A DNA stretch of 64,000 nucleotides from Polydactylus sextarius (taxonomy: Eukaryota > Chordata > Actinopteri > Polynemidae), in NCBI GenBank assembly GCA_016801845.1, contig CM028931.1, forward strand, positions 16,482,305 to 16,546,304. Reading direction: 5' to 3'. Positions within the stretch are counted from its first letter, which is position 1. Every line of letters starts with the position of its first letter. The translations under genes were made by a program, and so were the position numbers. Shown here piece by piece: positions 11,750 through 24,726 of this stretch. The notes under the pieces are model-generated. The model was not told the DNA's origin. It did no database searches and saw nothing but the letters and a program-made list of their open reading frames with translations.

Positions 11750-12660
11750 GTTTTATGTTGTTAATTTACTGATGATATATGATGTAAATGATGTTTTAAT
11801 AAAGAAATACACCTTAAAACTTTGGTGTTTCTGTAAAAAAAAGTACAGATTTAATTTAATTTAATTTTCATGTTCATATTTTAAGATGAAGATGTTTAGT
11901 TTCTGTTAACTCGTTTAATAAAAGTAGAAATATTTAGTTAAAAAAACAGCGTTTTTAAAAATAACTATAATTTATTGACAATATTTGTCCTCAATAATAT
12001 TTTAATATGAATAAAAATAAAGAAATTTTAAAATGTTTACAAAGTTTGTCATTAAAAAAAGAAAAAAATAATCTGAAATAAATAAATAAAACTAAAATTT
12101 TTATGTTTATATTTTAAGAAAAAAATATTTTAATTTTTTTTAATTTAACAGAAAATTTCTTTAAAAAATATTTACATTTTTAACCAAAATAAATAAATAA
12201 ACAAATAAGAAAAGAGTAGAAATAAATAGAAAAAAACATTTAATCGATTATTTATTAAACACTTAATTTATTTTAATGTTTATGTTCATATTATAAGATA
12301 GAAAACATGTTTTTAATTTTTAAAAATATTTTAAAAAATTTTCTTTAAAAAAACAAAAAAAACAATTAACTGTTTCACCCCCAGAAAAGATTTTAACATA
12401 ATTTCATTTAATGTAATTTTTATATTAATATTCATAAAAAATGTGATTTTTTTGTAATTTTACTTTAAAGTAACAAAGCTGCATTTACAAAATTAAACAA
12501 TTATAATAATTATTTTAATTTTAAAAATAAATCATGAAAAAATTTGACTATTTTTCCTGCCAGTATATATATATATATTTAAATATATTTCTATTTCATT
12601 TTAATTTTCTTGTATAATATAATATAATAATAACAATAATATAATGTGTTTTTTTTAAAT
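11750..12660. other. AT-rich gene-free stretch
   Basis: Nearly all A and T, with AAATAAATAAA-type runs and a short (TA)n near 12,563. No exon or RNA gene is visible. The following 12,661-13,145 is less AT-rich but also unrecognised. Confidence 0.7.
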
Positions 12661-13145
12661 CTATTTTCCGTCGACGTGTTTTAACGAACTGACCTTCGAG
12701 GGTTAAGTCGTTACGCTTCTAGATGCTGATGCGACGTCACGATGTCACCGTGGCGACGACCTGATGGAGAAAAGACACAGAGAACAAAGAAGAGACGTGT
12801 CACTTTAATGTTTTATCAGGTCACAGGTCGTACGCGTTCGGGCCGAGTTTCCCGGCGTCTTCGTAGAAAGTTTGAGGTTCGATCTTTCTCTTCCTTCGTG
12901 ACAATGTTTACAACCAGTTTGGTCAAACTCGGCCGAGCGTCACGCAGCTAAACAGACACATTCTTTTATTATTTTTTATTATTGTTGTTGTCGACCGCAG
13001 CTCGACAGAGACGTCAAACCCACGAACGCCACCAAGTCCATGACCGATCGACCGACGGAGTCATAAAGTGACACCGCTGGTCGACGCGCTGCTGCCAGGA
13101 CGACTCCAGTTACAACGACGTCCGACCGTCTTTCAAAACAAACCA

Positions 13146-14195
13146 AGTCTGACCGTCTTTTGTTTCCACAACCAAATAGTTAACAATAAAAGTAAATGGG
13201 GCAGTCAGCCAAACGTATCTAAATTGTCATTTTTTAACCACTAATAAAGCTCAAAATATCACTTCACTTCAGCAGTAGCATGAATAGGGTCCCTACACAT
13301 AAACTGAAGTTGTTTCAGATCAGCAGATTCATCACATTTCTTGCTTTTGACAGACACATCAAACTGTTGTTCAGGAAAATGATGAATCTGCTGATGTGGA
13401 ACATCCTTCATCACCAGTTGTTATAAAACAAGACGTTGGGTAAGTCTTTTTGTTTAGCTAGAAAACAAGCTAACATCAGCTAGTTATAAGTAGACAAATA
13501 GTTAACAATGAAAGTAAATGGGGCAGCCAGCCAAACGTATCTAAATTGTCATTTTTTAACCACTAATAAAGCTAATGAAGATGAAGAGTTGTTCCAGATC
13601 AGCAGATTCATCATTTTTCTCGCTTTTCACAGACATCAATCTGTTGTTTAGGAAAATGTTGAATCTGCTGATCTGAAACACCCTTCACCACCATTTAGTT
13701 ATAAAAACAAGACGTTGGTTAAGTCTTGTAAAATATTATAAACCAAGCTAACGTCAGGTACTTAGAAAACAAGCTAACATAAGCATGTTATAAGTAGCCA
13801 AATAGTTAACAATGAAAGTAAATGGGGCAGTCAGCCAAACATATCTAAATTGTCATTTTTTAACCACTAATAAAGCTCAAAATATCACTTCACTTCAGCA
13901 GTAGCATGAATAGGGTCCCTACACATAAACTGAAGTACTGATAACTTAGTAAGTGACTTATCCACCTCCAGGGTGTTCCAGATCAGCAGATTCATCTTTT
14001 TTTTTTTCGTTCCTCGTAGACACATCGGCCTGTTGTTCAGGGAAATGGTGAATCTGCTGATCTGGAACACTCTTCATCACTAAACGTCATAAACCAAGCC
14101 AACGTCAGCTACTTAGAAAACAAGGTAACATGAGCTAGATGTAAACAGCCAAATAACTAACAATGAAAGTGAATGGGGCAGCCAGCCAAACGTCA
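13146..14195. mobile_element. Fold-back family A, copy 3 (tandem, same orientation)
   Basis: Four plus-oriented AAATGGGGCAG blocks start near 13,170, 13,500, 13,803 and 14,152. They are separated by the internal hairpin and a CAAGCTAACATCAGCTAGTT-like segment. No opposing terminal arm is present, so this looks like tandem growth of the element's interior instead of a clean insertion. Confidence 0.7.
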
Positions 14196-15227
14196 TCTCC
14201 ATCAATTTCCTTCTTTCCTTTTCACTTTGTTTTCAGTCTCTACCATCAAAAACTTTTACACTTTGAACACTAGTAACTGATGCTAATGATTTAAATCAAC
14301 TACAGTGTTTTACCTGTTTCACTTTTAATTCATTTCCTACAAACAAACAACAACAAACTGAAACTTCTCGCCTCTTTTCCCTCCTTTTTAGCTCCGTTTT
14401 TTTTTTTTTTTTTTTTTTGGTCTCCACCAAACTACAAAACTTTAAAACGACTCCGATAGGCTGCAGAGAAAAAAAAAAAAAAAGCGTTAAAGTGTTAAAA
14501 TGTTGACAGTAAATAGTTTCAAGGCAGGAAAATAAAATGAAAAAAAAATAAATTTGCAGGTTATGAGGCAGAACAACGCAAAGATCGCGGTGTAAATATC
14601 AGCAAACGTAATGAACAAACACTCGAGGAGTTTGCGAGGACGCCTCCTCCGCAAAGTGAGCACCGGGTTCATAAGACGAGTTATGCCAAGTGGAGTGTTT
14701 TTTTTTATTTTTTTGAAGGTCTTAAGTAAACGTTACCTGTGATCTCGTTCTCATTAGAAACTGAGAACACAGTGAAGTGTTGATAGTCGCCGTCGTCTGG
14801 AGACGCGTGCGAACGTGGCAGGAAAGAAAAAAAAAAAAAAGTGACGGAGGGAAAAAAATTATAAAAGAAAATAAAACATCACCAGCTGAGGTGAGGAAGA
14901 CAGAGAGAGGAAGATGAAGGAGGTGAAGGGAAAACACAGACGTGAGAGGACGCGTTCGCCGGATAACGACGGCGTGACTATTTTTTTTTTTTTTTTGTTG
15001 TTTATGAAGACGCGGGTAAATTAAGGAAGAAATTTACACCTTCTCATCCAAGCTGACTGATCCTCACGTCAGCTCCACTCTTTTAAAGCCGCGGCGCACG
15101 ATTTTAATGACGCAAAACAAAAGTAAAGAGCAGTAAGAAGGTTTCACGACGCCGACGACAGAGTACGAAGGTTTGAACTGGAAAATACTGGAGATGTTAG
15201 CATAACATGCTAACTACTGCTAACAAA
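14196..15227. other. Gene-free stretch with poly(T)/poly(A) runs
   Basis: Homopolymer runs near 14,397-14,418, 14,470-14,483 and 14,983-14,996. No coding region or RNA gene is recognised. Confidence 0.5.
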
Positions 15228-15868
15228 GTTTAAAGTAATTTGAACCCACGATCTATTTCATCATAAATATTATTCAAACACAAACTCAAGAGATGTTTTA
15301 CGTTTAGTTGAAGTAATATCCAGTTTGATTTTACGTCTTTTGTTTTCACAACCAAATAGTTAACAATGAAAGTAAATGGGGCAGTCAGCCAAACGTATCT
15401 AAATTGTCATTTTTTAACCACTAATAAAGCTCAAAATATCACTTCACTTCAGCAGTAGCATGAATAGGGTCCCTACACATAAACTGAAGTACTGATAACT
15501 TAGTAAGTGAACCCAGAGTTTATTAAAAACACTGTTTTACAAGACTTACCCAACGTCTGGTTTTATAACAACTGGTGATGAAGGTTGTTCCACATCAGCA
15601 GATTCATCATTTTCCTAAACAACAGACCAACGTGTCCGTGAAGAACAAGAACAAAAAAAGATGAATCTGCTGATCTGGAACAACTTCAGTTTATGTGTAT
15701 TGAGCCTATTCATGCTACTGCTAAAGTGAAGTGATATTTTGTTAACTATTTGGCTGCGAAAACAAAAGACGTAATATCAACCTCGATGTTACTTCAACCA
15801 ACATAGAATATCTCTTGAGGGGGAGTTTGACTCGTATTCAACCGTCACTTTAAATAACAATAAACACA
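15228..15868. mobile_element. Fold-back family A, copy 4
   Basis: The left arm includes CTCAAGAGATGTTTTACG and TTGAAGTAATATCCAG. The right arm ends with TTACTTCAACCAACATAG and AATATCTCTTGAGG. Arm similarity extends further out than in copy 2, reaching an AACCGTCACTTTAA-like end. The internal ATCAGCAGATTCATCA hairpin is present near 15,593-15,677. Confidence 0.7.
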
Positions 15869-16379
15869 AGGTTTTATCATCCAACAGACAAAATTCAGGT
15901 CTGTTTGTTTCCTCCTGATCTACGAGTTCAATATTCACTTAAATGATTATTAAGGTGATTATTTATTTATTATTATTTACAATTTATCGACTAAACAATC
16001 GACAGCTCAGCCGATAATAGAAGTAAATGCTTCTTCGTCGCTTCACTGGTCACTAATTACTTTACACACCAGACGATATTTGTTGCGTTAAAATATAATG
16101 TGGCTTTTGCTATTTTCACTTCAGTAAAGTCCGTCAGTTTTATTTATACAACGGCTCTAAATCTCGCTGGACATTTCACCGAGACCATGAGACAAAACAC
16201 CTCTGGTATCACAGAAACCTGAATCAGAGCTGGACTGTGGGTGGACGTCTAGACCTGGTCCTCGGAGACCACCCGGTCTACGTGGACAGAGAAACAGCAC
16301 CGAGTGTTTGGCTGTAAAGGAAGAAAAAAAAAAAAGGTTTAAAATATGAAAAATAAAGTGTCTTTTTGATGTTTTAAAG
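15869..16379. other. Gene-free stretch
   Basis: Unique sequence with no motif or exon I can support. Confidence 0.45.
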
Positions 16380-17060
16380 TACACAAATAAATAGTAGAAG
16401 AAGAAGAATCAGTAGAATTAGACGAAGAATAAACAGTAGAAGAAGAATAGAGAATTGTAGAATAACAGAAATAAGTAGTAGAAGAAGAAAAATATATAAT
16501 CAAATCAACGACAAGTGGTAGAAGAGTAATTAGATTTAGATGAAGAATAAGTAGTAGAAGAAGAATGAGTAAAACTAGATAAAGAATAAACAACAGAAGA
16601 AGAAAAATAAATAGAATTAGATGAAGAAGAAATAGTAGAAGAAGAGTAATTAGATTCAGATGAAGACTAAACAGTAGAGGAAGAATTATAAGAAGAAAAA
16701 GTAGAATTAGATGAAAAATAAATAGTAGAAAAAGCAGAATTACATCAAGAATATGTAGTAGAAGAAGAAAAATACATAGAATTAGATAAATAAATAGAAG
16801 AAGAAGAGTAACACGTAGGGTTAAATAAAGAATAAGTAGAAGAAGAAAAATACGTAGAAGTATATTAAGAATAAATAGTAGAAGAAGTAGTGTTAGTTGT
16901 GTTGAAGAACATGTAGAAGTAGCATAAGAGAATATGTAGTAGAAGAAGAATACATACAAGAATAAAAAAAAAGAAGAAGAAGTTGCAGAAGGAAAGAGAA
17001 AAGAAGAAAAATACGTAGAAGATTTAAGAAAGAAGAAGTGATTGTAACTGAACAAAAGGG
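16380..17060. repeat. Purine-rich AGTAGAAGAAGAA minisatellite
   Basis: About 680 bases of AGAAGAAGAAAAATA and GTAGAAGAAGA units broken by TTAGATGAAGAATAA. The 238-residue minus-strand frame across it is a Leu/Ile/Ser-rich translation of the repeat and is not a gene. Confidence 0.85.
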
Positions 17061-17300
17061 ATAAGAAGATGGAAAATGTAGATGTGCAGAAGTAGAGAAG
17101 AATGAGACGAAGTAGAAGATTTAAAAGGAGAAACAGAAGATGAAGTGGAGGTTATAGATCTATAATATGACTGAAGGGGGCAGTAGTTGGTAGTTTACAG
17201 ACGTAAACCTGCAGAAAGTACGAGTGAGAAGACGCTGGTTCAGTTAGTGACATGAACTAACGTGACGTGAATGTCTGCAGATGGTGTCTCGGCCCGTGGC
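17061..17300. other. Short unique stretch between two repeats
   Basis: Unique sequence separating the purine-rich minisatellite from the next tandem array. Nothing is recognised. Confidence 0.4.
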
Positions 17301-17878
17301 AGCACAACAGGGAGGTGGTACCAGCCAGTGAACATCTGCTAGCGCTAACGTTAGCTTTGTGGCATTAGCAAAAACGTATTTAAACAGGCTGAGGCTAGCT
17401 AGTTAGGATGCTAACTCCACTCGAAGCAAAACAAGACTTATGAGAGATGTTTGACAACAAAATTGCTTCGTTTCTATTAAATCAGCGAGCAAACATCTGC
17501 TAATGCTAACGTTAGCTTTGTGGCATTAGCAAAAACATATTTAAACAGACTAAGGCTAGCTAGTTAGCATGCTAACTCCACTGGAAGCAAAACCAGAGTT
17601 ACAACGAAAGATGCCGAACTCGTTTAGTTTCTTGTAAACCAGTGAGTAAACATCTGCCTAACTGCTAGTGCTAATGCTATTAGCTAATGCTATTTAGCAT
17701 TAGCAAAAACTTTGTCAAACAAGCTGAGCCCAGTAGGAGCAAAACCAAAGATGTTTGACACAAAACTTGCTTCCACCAAACTGCAAACATCTGCTAATGC
17801 TAACATTAGCTACATAGCATTAGTAAAACTTACTTAAATAGACTGAGGCTAGCGAGCTAGTTAGCAAGCTAATTCCTA

Positions 17879-17917
<39 letters not shown>

Positions 17918-18320
17918 TGCTTTGATTCCAAACTGGCTTTGTTTGACTAAACATCTGCTAATGCTAATGTTAGCATGTAGCATTAGCAAAAACTTACTTA
18001 AACAGACTGAGGCCAGCAAGCTAGTTAGCATGCTAACTCCCAGTAGAAGTAAAACACCAACCTTGGCCAAGTTTGACACCAAACTTGCTTTCATCAAACT
18101 GCAAACATCTGCTAATGCTAACGTTAGCTACATAGCATTAGCAACAACTTACTTAAACAGACATTTAGTGAGCTAATTTAGTAGAAGTAAAACGCTTTAA
18201 CAGTTGCCCAGTAAAGTACAAATTAGCGAAAGATGCTTTGACACCACAGTTGCTTTGTTTGACTAAACATCTGCTAATGCTAACGTTAGCTACGTAGCAT
18301 TAGCAAAAACCTACACACCC
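17301..18320. repeat. Tandem repeat with units of about 150-170 bases
   Basis: Six or more units carry AACATCTGCTAATGCTAACG, then TAGCATTAGCAAAAAC, TTTAAACAGACTGAGGCTAG and GTTAGCATGCTAACTCC. One unit contains a poly(A) run near 17,888-17,915. The GCTAACGTTAGC core is shared with other arrays, but the full unit is specific to this place. Confidence 0.85.
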
Positions 18321-18329
18321 CCACACGCC

Positions 18330-18640
18330 TTTAACTTCAGCTCCGGTTTGTTGTGATAATCTGAATCTCAGACTGTATTTCCTGGTCCAGGTTGAGGCGA
18401 ACGCCGCCGTCCAGTCCACGCACGGCGTCGGCCTGATCGCTAGGCTAACACCACCGCCCCCCTTCTCCACCTCCGCCGGCCCGAAGCCTCCCAGGACCTG
18501 GAAGGTTAATATTTGAAGGAAGGATGGCCCATAAATATGAGCAAAGGGACTTTTAATTAAATAAGCACTTCTTAAATATTCCCCTGGGCCTGCTGCTTTT
18601 GTTTAAAGATGATTGATTGACTACTATCTCTCCAGGCAGG
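18330..18640. other. Unique island, possible conserved non-coding element
   Basis: Repeat-free stretch with homeobox-like TTTTAATTAAAT, TAAATATTCCCC and CCATAAATATGAGC. Composition and motif density resemble vertebrate non-coding enhancers. Conservation cannot be tested here. Confidence 0.35.
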
Positions 18641-19058
18641 ACCATTAGTTTCGCCACTCCGGCGCCATACTTCCCTCCATCCCTCTGCCAACATCTCTCT
18701 CTCTCAATTACCCTCCTTTCTCTTTTCTCTTTTCATCTCTCTCTTTCTCCAGAGACCCATATTTCTCCAAAAACTCATGACAAGGTAATGAGGCCATGCT
18801 AAATCCTACCACGCCCTGGAGCTACATCAGAAAAGGTGGAAACGGGAGGTCAGATGACGTATCCGTCATCAGCTCTGCTCTCTAAATAAAACTTTCTGAT
18901 GTGCAGGAGTATGTAAAAACAACAACAAAACAACAACAACAACGAAATACAACAATTTCTCTCCAGAGCGGCGCTGCAGCAGCAGTCGGCCTCGCTCTGG
19001 TGATTTCTAGCTGGAAGATGAGGATCGACGGGGGAGCTCAGTCTGGCTGTGGGCAGCT

Positions 19059-19096
<38 letters not shown>

Positions 19097-19264
19097 AAGC
19101 AGGTAGAGAAGTGCAGGTATGAGAGGAATTGTGGGTATTATCGTCGTATCGTCGCTAAAGAAGAAAAACAAGAAAGAAAAAGATGATTCTCGTCAAAATA
19201 TATCAAACACGTTGCTGCACAACAAATTATAAAAAACAAAAAGAAGAAAAAAAAAAAAAACAAA
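18641..19264. other. Gene-free stretch with a (CA)n run
   Basis: Pyrimidine-rich 18,690-18,750, (CA)n at about 19,060-19,092 and poly(A) near 19,246-19,260. No gene is supported. Confidence 0.5.
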
Positions 19265-20095
19265 AGGTATCATGGCAGGAACGTTTACGTTAGCGGAGAT
19301 GCTAACAGCTAATAAGCTAACACGTGATCAGGGCGGATTTCTAGCGTCAAAATATAAAAGTTGTCGAATTTGTTTCTATTTTCATCCAAAAACTAGATGG
19401 TATCCATTTTTGCAGCGGTGATGGTCAAGATTAGCTGGGGCTAGTTAGCTAGCTAGTTAGCATGCTAACATAAAAAGAAGCTAATAAAATAATACTTAAA
19501 GGGAAACTCCAGCACATTAGAACTACTAATCTACTGTTAGAGTCTTTGAGTTAATGTCAGTTGATAAAAATATATAACAAATCGATGCTACGTTAGCGGA
19601 GATGCTAATAGCCAATAAGCTAATAAGTGAATGGGGCAGATTTCTAACGTCAAAGACCAAAAGAGTCAATTGTTGAACTTGTTTCTATTTTCATCCAAAA
19701 ACTGGAAATGAGGTACCATATGTAAGGTTAGCTTTAGCAAGATTAGCTGGTGCGAGCTAGTTAGCATGCTAACATCAGAAGAAGCTAATAGCAGCAAAAC
19801 AGGAGTTAAAGGTTGAACTCAGTCACATTTGAACTGATATTCTACAGTTAGAGTCTTTGAGTTAATGTCAGTTGAAAACATAAAACAAAAATCGATGCTA
19901 CGTTAGTGGAGATGCTAATAACTGATAAGCTAAAAAGCTAATAAGTGAATGGGGCAGATTTCTAACGTCAAAGTAAACACTGATATTGTGTCACTAAAGA
20001 GGCTGAACATCTCTTTCTTTTTACAAACTATTTTTAATGAATATTTGCCCAAACTGCTACAAACAGTGACGTTTACGTTAATCGACGTTGGGTAA
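19265..20095. repeat. Repeat family B, tandem copies
   Basis: About 2.5 units of roughly 300 bases. Each has GCTACGTTAGCGGAGATGCT, AGTGAATGGGGCAGATTTC, TCTATTTTCATCCAAAAACT, CTAGTTAGCATGCTAAC and AGTCTTTGAGTTAATGTCAG. The right end passes directly into a half copy of family A. No ORF. Confidence 0.75.
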
Positions 20096-20345
20096 GTCTT
20101 GTAAAACAGTGTTTTTAATAAACTCTGGGTTCACTTACTAAGTTATCAGTACTTCAGTTTATGTGTAGGGACCCTATTCATGCTACAGCTGAAGTGAAGT
20201 GATATTTTGAGCTTTATTAGTGGTTAAAAAATGACAATTTAGATACGTTTGGCTGACTGCCCCATTTACTTTCATTGTTAGATATTTGGTTGTGGAAACA
20301 AAAGACGATCAAACTGGATATTACTTCATATAAACATTGAAATAT
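20096..20345. mobile_element. Fold-back family A, half copy 5 (inverted arm only)
   Basis: Contains CTTCAGTTTATGTGTAGGGA, TTTATTAGTGGTTAAAAAAT, CCCCATTTACTTTCATTGTT and TGGATATTACTTCA, the inverted arm of the family. The matching left arm is missing and family B occupies that side. Confidence 0.7.
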
Positions 20346-20549
20346 CTCCGGGGGAGGGCGGTGTTTGAGTCGTATTCGAAGCTCGGGAGGAGAAGTTGCT
20401 GCTTTCATTAACACGTATTGATCATGTGAACCAAACATACGTGTTTACCAAACATAAACACGTTAATGATACGAGTGGAAACTGGGACTGGAACGCAAAC
20501 AGAGAGATTGACACGGATCGTGTCCAAGTATGTGTGTGGGATTGGAGTG

Positions 20550-20985
20550 ACACTCCATCGAGGAGGAGGAGGAGGAGGAGGAGGTGGTGGAGGTGATGGT
20601 GCGATAATGGAGGCGGCGGAGAGAAAACACTCGCAGGAGTGATACAGAGACGATGGTTCCCACTCCAAGTATTGGACAAGAGAAGCAGGTAAAAGTAGGT
20701 GAAGCAGGTGAATGTGAGGGAGGAGGATGATGAGGGAGGAGGAGGAGGTGGTGGAGGTGGTGGAGGAGGGGGAGGCATATTAAAAATGCAGCAGTGGGGA
20801 GCAGGCCGGGGATTCACAGTAATTAGATGACAAAACGGCAGCGGGCTGGAGATGAGAGAGAGGGGTCACACACAATGCCACTGCCGCCGGGTAATTTGTA
20901 AGTGTCAATCACCAGCCTGCCAGGGGAAAAGGGAGGAGGAGGAGGAGGTGGAGGAGGTGGAGGAGGAGGTGGTGCTATGCTAGCG
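20550..20985. repeat. GGAGGAGGTGG-type minisatellites around a unique island
   Basis: GGA/GGT runs lie at about 20,561-20,597, 20,716-20,775 and 20,932-20,975. Between them, at about 20,795-20,930, is a unique stretch with GTAATTAGATGACAAAAC and GGGTAATTTGTAAGTGTC that could be a conserved non-coding element. Confidence 0.6.
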
Positions 20986-21349
20986 GGGCTGGAAGAGACG
21001 AGACAGGAGGGGAAAGTCAGAAGAGACGAGAGGAGAAAGTGACATTTTTTTTTTTTTTTTTTAAAAGACGAAAACTAGGAAGATTTTTATTTTAAATTAT
21101 TATTATTGTGATTAAAAACAGTTGATCAAATATAATAAAATTAAAAAAAAAAAAACTGAATCATCAAACGGTCGGGAAATACGAATAAATATATAAATAA
21201 CATAAAATAAAATAAAATGTCCTTCCAGGAAAATAAATATTTTACTAAAATTTGGAGGTCGAATATCATTTCTGTGAAAAACACATTTATTTTTAATCTT
21301 TTTGATTTTTTTTTTTTCTTCTCGTTCTCTAATTAATCATAAGCTCCGT
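20986..21349. other. AT-rich gene-free stretch
   Basis: Poly(T) near 21,045-21,061 and AT-rich sequence. No feature is recognised. Confidence 0.45.
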
Positions 21350-22225
21350 GAATTCAGGTTAGCAGCTATCGCTAGCAGCTAAAGCTAGCGGCTAGCGCTA
21401 ACAGAAGGTCCAGATGTTGGAGCCTGTCACAGCTGCGGTGAAAATGTGAAGACGATGGCGTCAAATCGAGGTCGTTTCTTCTTCTTTAGAACAATTTTGA
21501 CCTTTGACTCAATTAAAAGAAGCTAATGTTAGCAACTTTTGTTAGCAGCTATCATCGGCAAATAGCGTTAGCAACTATTGTCAGCAACTATTGTTACCAA
21601 ATGTTGTTTTCAGCTATCGTTAGCTTTTGTTAGCAGCTTTCAGTAGTAACTATCGTTAGCAGCTTTCATTAGCATCTATCGTTATCAACTATCGTTAGCA
21701 GCTTTTGTTAGCATCTATCTTTATAAACTTTCATTAGCATCTATCGTTAGCAGCTTTCATTAGCATCTATCGTTAGCAGCTATGTTTATGAGCTATCGTT
21801 AGTAGTTATTGTTAGCAGCTTTCGTTAGCATCTATTGTTATAACCTATCGTTAGCATCTGTCATTATGAACTATCGTTAGTACCTTTCATTAGCATCTAT
21901 CGTTATAAACTATCGTTAGCAGCTTTTGTTAGCATCTATCTTTATAAACTATCATTAGCATCTATCGTTAGCAGCTATGTTTATGAGCTATCGTTAGTAG
22001 CTATTGTTAGCAGCTTTCGTTAGCATCTGTTGTTATGAACTATCGTTAGTAGTTATTGTTAGCAGCTTTCGTTAGCATCTATCGTTAGCAATTCTCATTA
22101 TGAACTATCGTTAGCAGCTATGTTTATGAGCTATCGTTAGTAGCTATTGTTAGCAGCTTTCGTTAGCATCTATCGTTAGCAATTCTCATAATGAACTATC
22201 GTTAGCAGCTATCGTTAGCAATAAA
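21350..22225. repeat. GTTAGCAGCTATCGTTAGCA tandem array
   Basis: Units of about 18-36 bases such as AGCAGCTTTCGTTAGCATCT and ATCGTTAGTAGCTATTG. A higher-order repeat of roughly 150 bases with GTTTATGAGCTATCGTTAG recurs near 21,785, 21,984 and 22,120. Confidence 0.85.
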
Positions 22226-22922
22226 CACCTGAATTAAAAACATCCTTTTGTCATTTTTAGGTTGGATATTTTCTTATCTGAGATAAAATTATGAATTAAA
22301 ACCTGAAAAAAAAAAAAATGTTTTTATTGATAATTTTCTTTAACCTACACGAGTGAATAACACGTCTTTCTTTTAGTTGTTTTTGTCGTTAGCGTTAACG
22401 ACACAACCTTCATTAATAAACTGTCAAAACTGCAAATTAATCGTAAAACTTCTCAAATTCAGGTGTCACGTCGAAATGAAATAAATAAATAAATAAATAA
22501 AAAAAGGGGGAATGAAAAGGACGTTAACCTCAGCAGGGACGGGGGAGTCGTATGTAAATATTCATGGTGTTAGAGGGTAATTGTGTTGACGGACACGTGA
22601 ATGTGAACATGTGGAGGCTCGTTTTTATTCTTTTCAGCGCCGCCACAATAAAAGGTGGATGTTGGCATATTTCCAGTGTGTGAGCAGCAGCGAACACACA
22701 ATGGAGCCGGAAAAATATATAAAAAAATAAAAAAAAAAAAAAAAAATGTGCATAATCTGTCTTTGCACATGCAACAAAAAAAAAAAACATGAGATGTCAG
22801 AGGCGACGACACGACATGACATAACTCCACCGACGTATGACGGATTCCTCAGAGATACTGTCCTGTCTTTATCTGCTCACACACACACACACACACATAT
22901 AACACACACACACATCTAACAC

Positions 22923-22957
<35 letters not shown>

Positions 22958-23160
22958 GTTACAATGATCAGCTCGTTTCTTCTAAATTTAAATAACTAAT
23001 AGAAACAATAAAACGTCAGCGTAGCTTTTTTTTCTGAATTCAAACCTTATTTCTGCAAAAATCAGGTTTGTTTTTATTCTATTTTTAATTTTCTTTAACC
23101 TACATGAGCAAATAAATCTTCGTTTTTTTTTGGTTTGTTTTTGCAGCTCGTTCTCATCCT
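22226..23160. other. Gene-free stretch with (CA)n and a possible conserved island
   Basis: Around 22,540-22,700 is unique sequence with ATGTAAATATTCATGG and GGGTAATTGTGTTGAC. Poly(A) follows near 22,731-22,746 and (CA)n at about 22,879-22,958. No exon is supported. Confidence 0.4.
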
Positions 23161-24012
23161 GGTTCAGGTTTGATGTCGTTAGCAGCTAAAGTTAGCAGCT
23201 AAAGTTAGCAGCTAAAGTTAGCAGCTACAGTTAGTAACTACAACAAGCAACTAGCAGCTATTGATAGCAGCTATGATTAGCAACTATGGCTGTCAACTAT
23301 AGTTAGCAACTATTGTTACCAGCTTTCGTTAGGAACTATCATTAGCAGCTATCGTTAGCAACTATCTTCAGTAATATCGTTAGCAACTATTGTTAGCAGC
23401 CATTTTTAGCAACTGTAGTTAGTAGCTATTGTTAGCAACTGTAGCTAGCAGCCATAGTTAAAAGCTCTAGTTAGTAACTATAGTTAGCAACTATCAACTC
23501 TCATCAACTCTCGTCAGCAACTTTCGTTACCAGCTTTCGTTAGGAACTGTCATTAGCAGCTATCGTTAGCAGCTATCATTAACAACTCGTCAGCAACTAC
23601 AGTTAGCAACTATTGTCAGCAGCCATTTTTAACAACTGTAGTGATTAGCTATTGTTAGCAACTGTAGCTAGCAGCTATAGTTAACAGCTCTAGTTAGCAG
23701 CTATTGTTAGTAACTATAGTTAGCAGCTATCAACTCTCAGCAACTATCGTTACCAGCTTTCGTTAGGAACTGTCATTAGCAGCTATCATTAGCAGCTATA
23801 GCAGCTATCATTAGCAGCTATCGTTGGCATCTATCGCTACCAGCTATCATTAACAACTCGTCAGAAACTGCAGTTATCAACTATTGTTAGCAGCCATTTT
23901 TAACAACTGTAGTGATTAGCTATTGTTAGCAACTGTAGCTAGCAGCTATAGTTAAAAGCTCTAGTTAGCAGCTATTGTTAGCAACTATCGTTAGCAGCTA
24001 TAGTTAGCCACC
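23161..24012. repeat. GTTAGCAGCTATAGTTAGCA tandem array
   Basis: Related to the array at 21,350-22,225 but with its own higher-order unit of about 230 bases, carrying CAGCTTTCGTTAGGAACT and TTAGCAGCCATTTTTA. Ends in a short (CA)n near 24,012-24,032. Confidence 0.85.
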
Positions 24013-24032
24013 ACACACACACACACACACAC

Positions 24033-24726
24033 GACAGAAGGACACGAGGTTAAATTAAACACAAAGTAGAAACGTCTCAATCAAGAAAAACAATTAAAAC
24101 TTAGATAAAGTCGTTAATTGATGTTTGTTCTTCTGCTTCTATTGATTCACATCCTACCGGCAAAATATATATATATAAAAATATATATTACAAAGAGAAA
24201 AAGAACTCAACAGGTTTAAAAAAAAAAAAAAAAAGTTCGCAAAAACTAGAAAAACCAAGGTGTATTAATTAAATACGCGTAATTAAAGGCAATTAAAATC
24301 TTCAGGGTTGAAATAAACGGGAAAAAAGAAAGAAATGTTCATGAAATAGAAAAGGAACGAGACAAAGACGGAGCGCTAACCTCTGTCTCTGCCTTTAATT
24401 AAAAGCAATGCAACATGAACACAAAAACACCTTTGGAAGTGTCTTAATTGGGAAATGATTAAACTCCACCACCACCCTGTTTATTCTTTTTGTCGACAAT
24501 TAGCGGCTCGTAATCTGCAGCACGGTCATTGTTACTTTTTCTTTCATTTTCACGCTTTTATTCTTTGTTAACGTGCAACAATACGGTTCAAATTGACTTC
24601 ATCCGACTCGTCAGGGCCACGGACGCAGTCGGAAGGTTTTCTAAGAAACAAACCGGACGATACGTTTAAAAAATTACATCCAAAATAAGTTGAAAAACTG
24701 TATACGTTAACTCGATTAAAGAACAA
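24033..24726. other. Gene-free stretch with a possible conserved island
   Basis: AT-rich start with a short (TA)n near 24,167. At about 24,375-24,500 there is unique sequence with CTTTAATTAAAAGCAATGC and CTTAATTGGGAAATGATT, which could be a regulatory element. No coding region. Confidence 0.35.

Noticed and set aside
12742..12951. Small arginine-rich open frame of 69 residues
   Set aside because: No homology I recognise, no promoter or splice context, and the length is expected by chance in GC-richer sequence.
16339..17055. Open frame of 238 residues on the minus strand that looks like a membrane protein
   Set aside because: The hydrophobic Leu/Phe/Ile pattern is the translation of the AGAAGAAGAAAAATA minisatellite.
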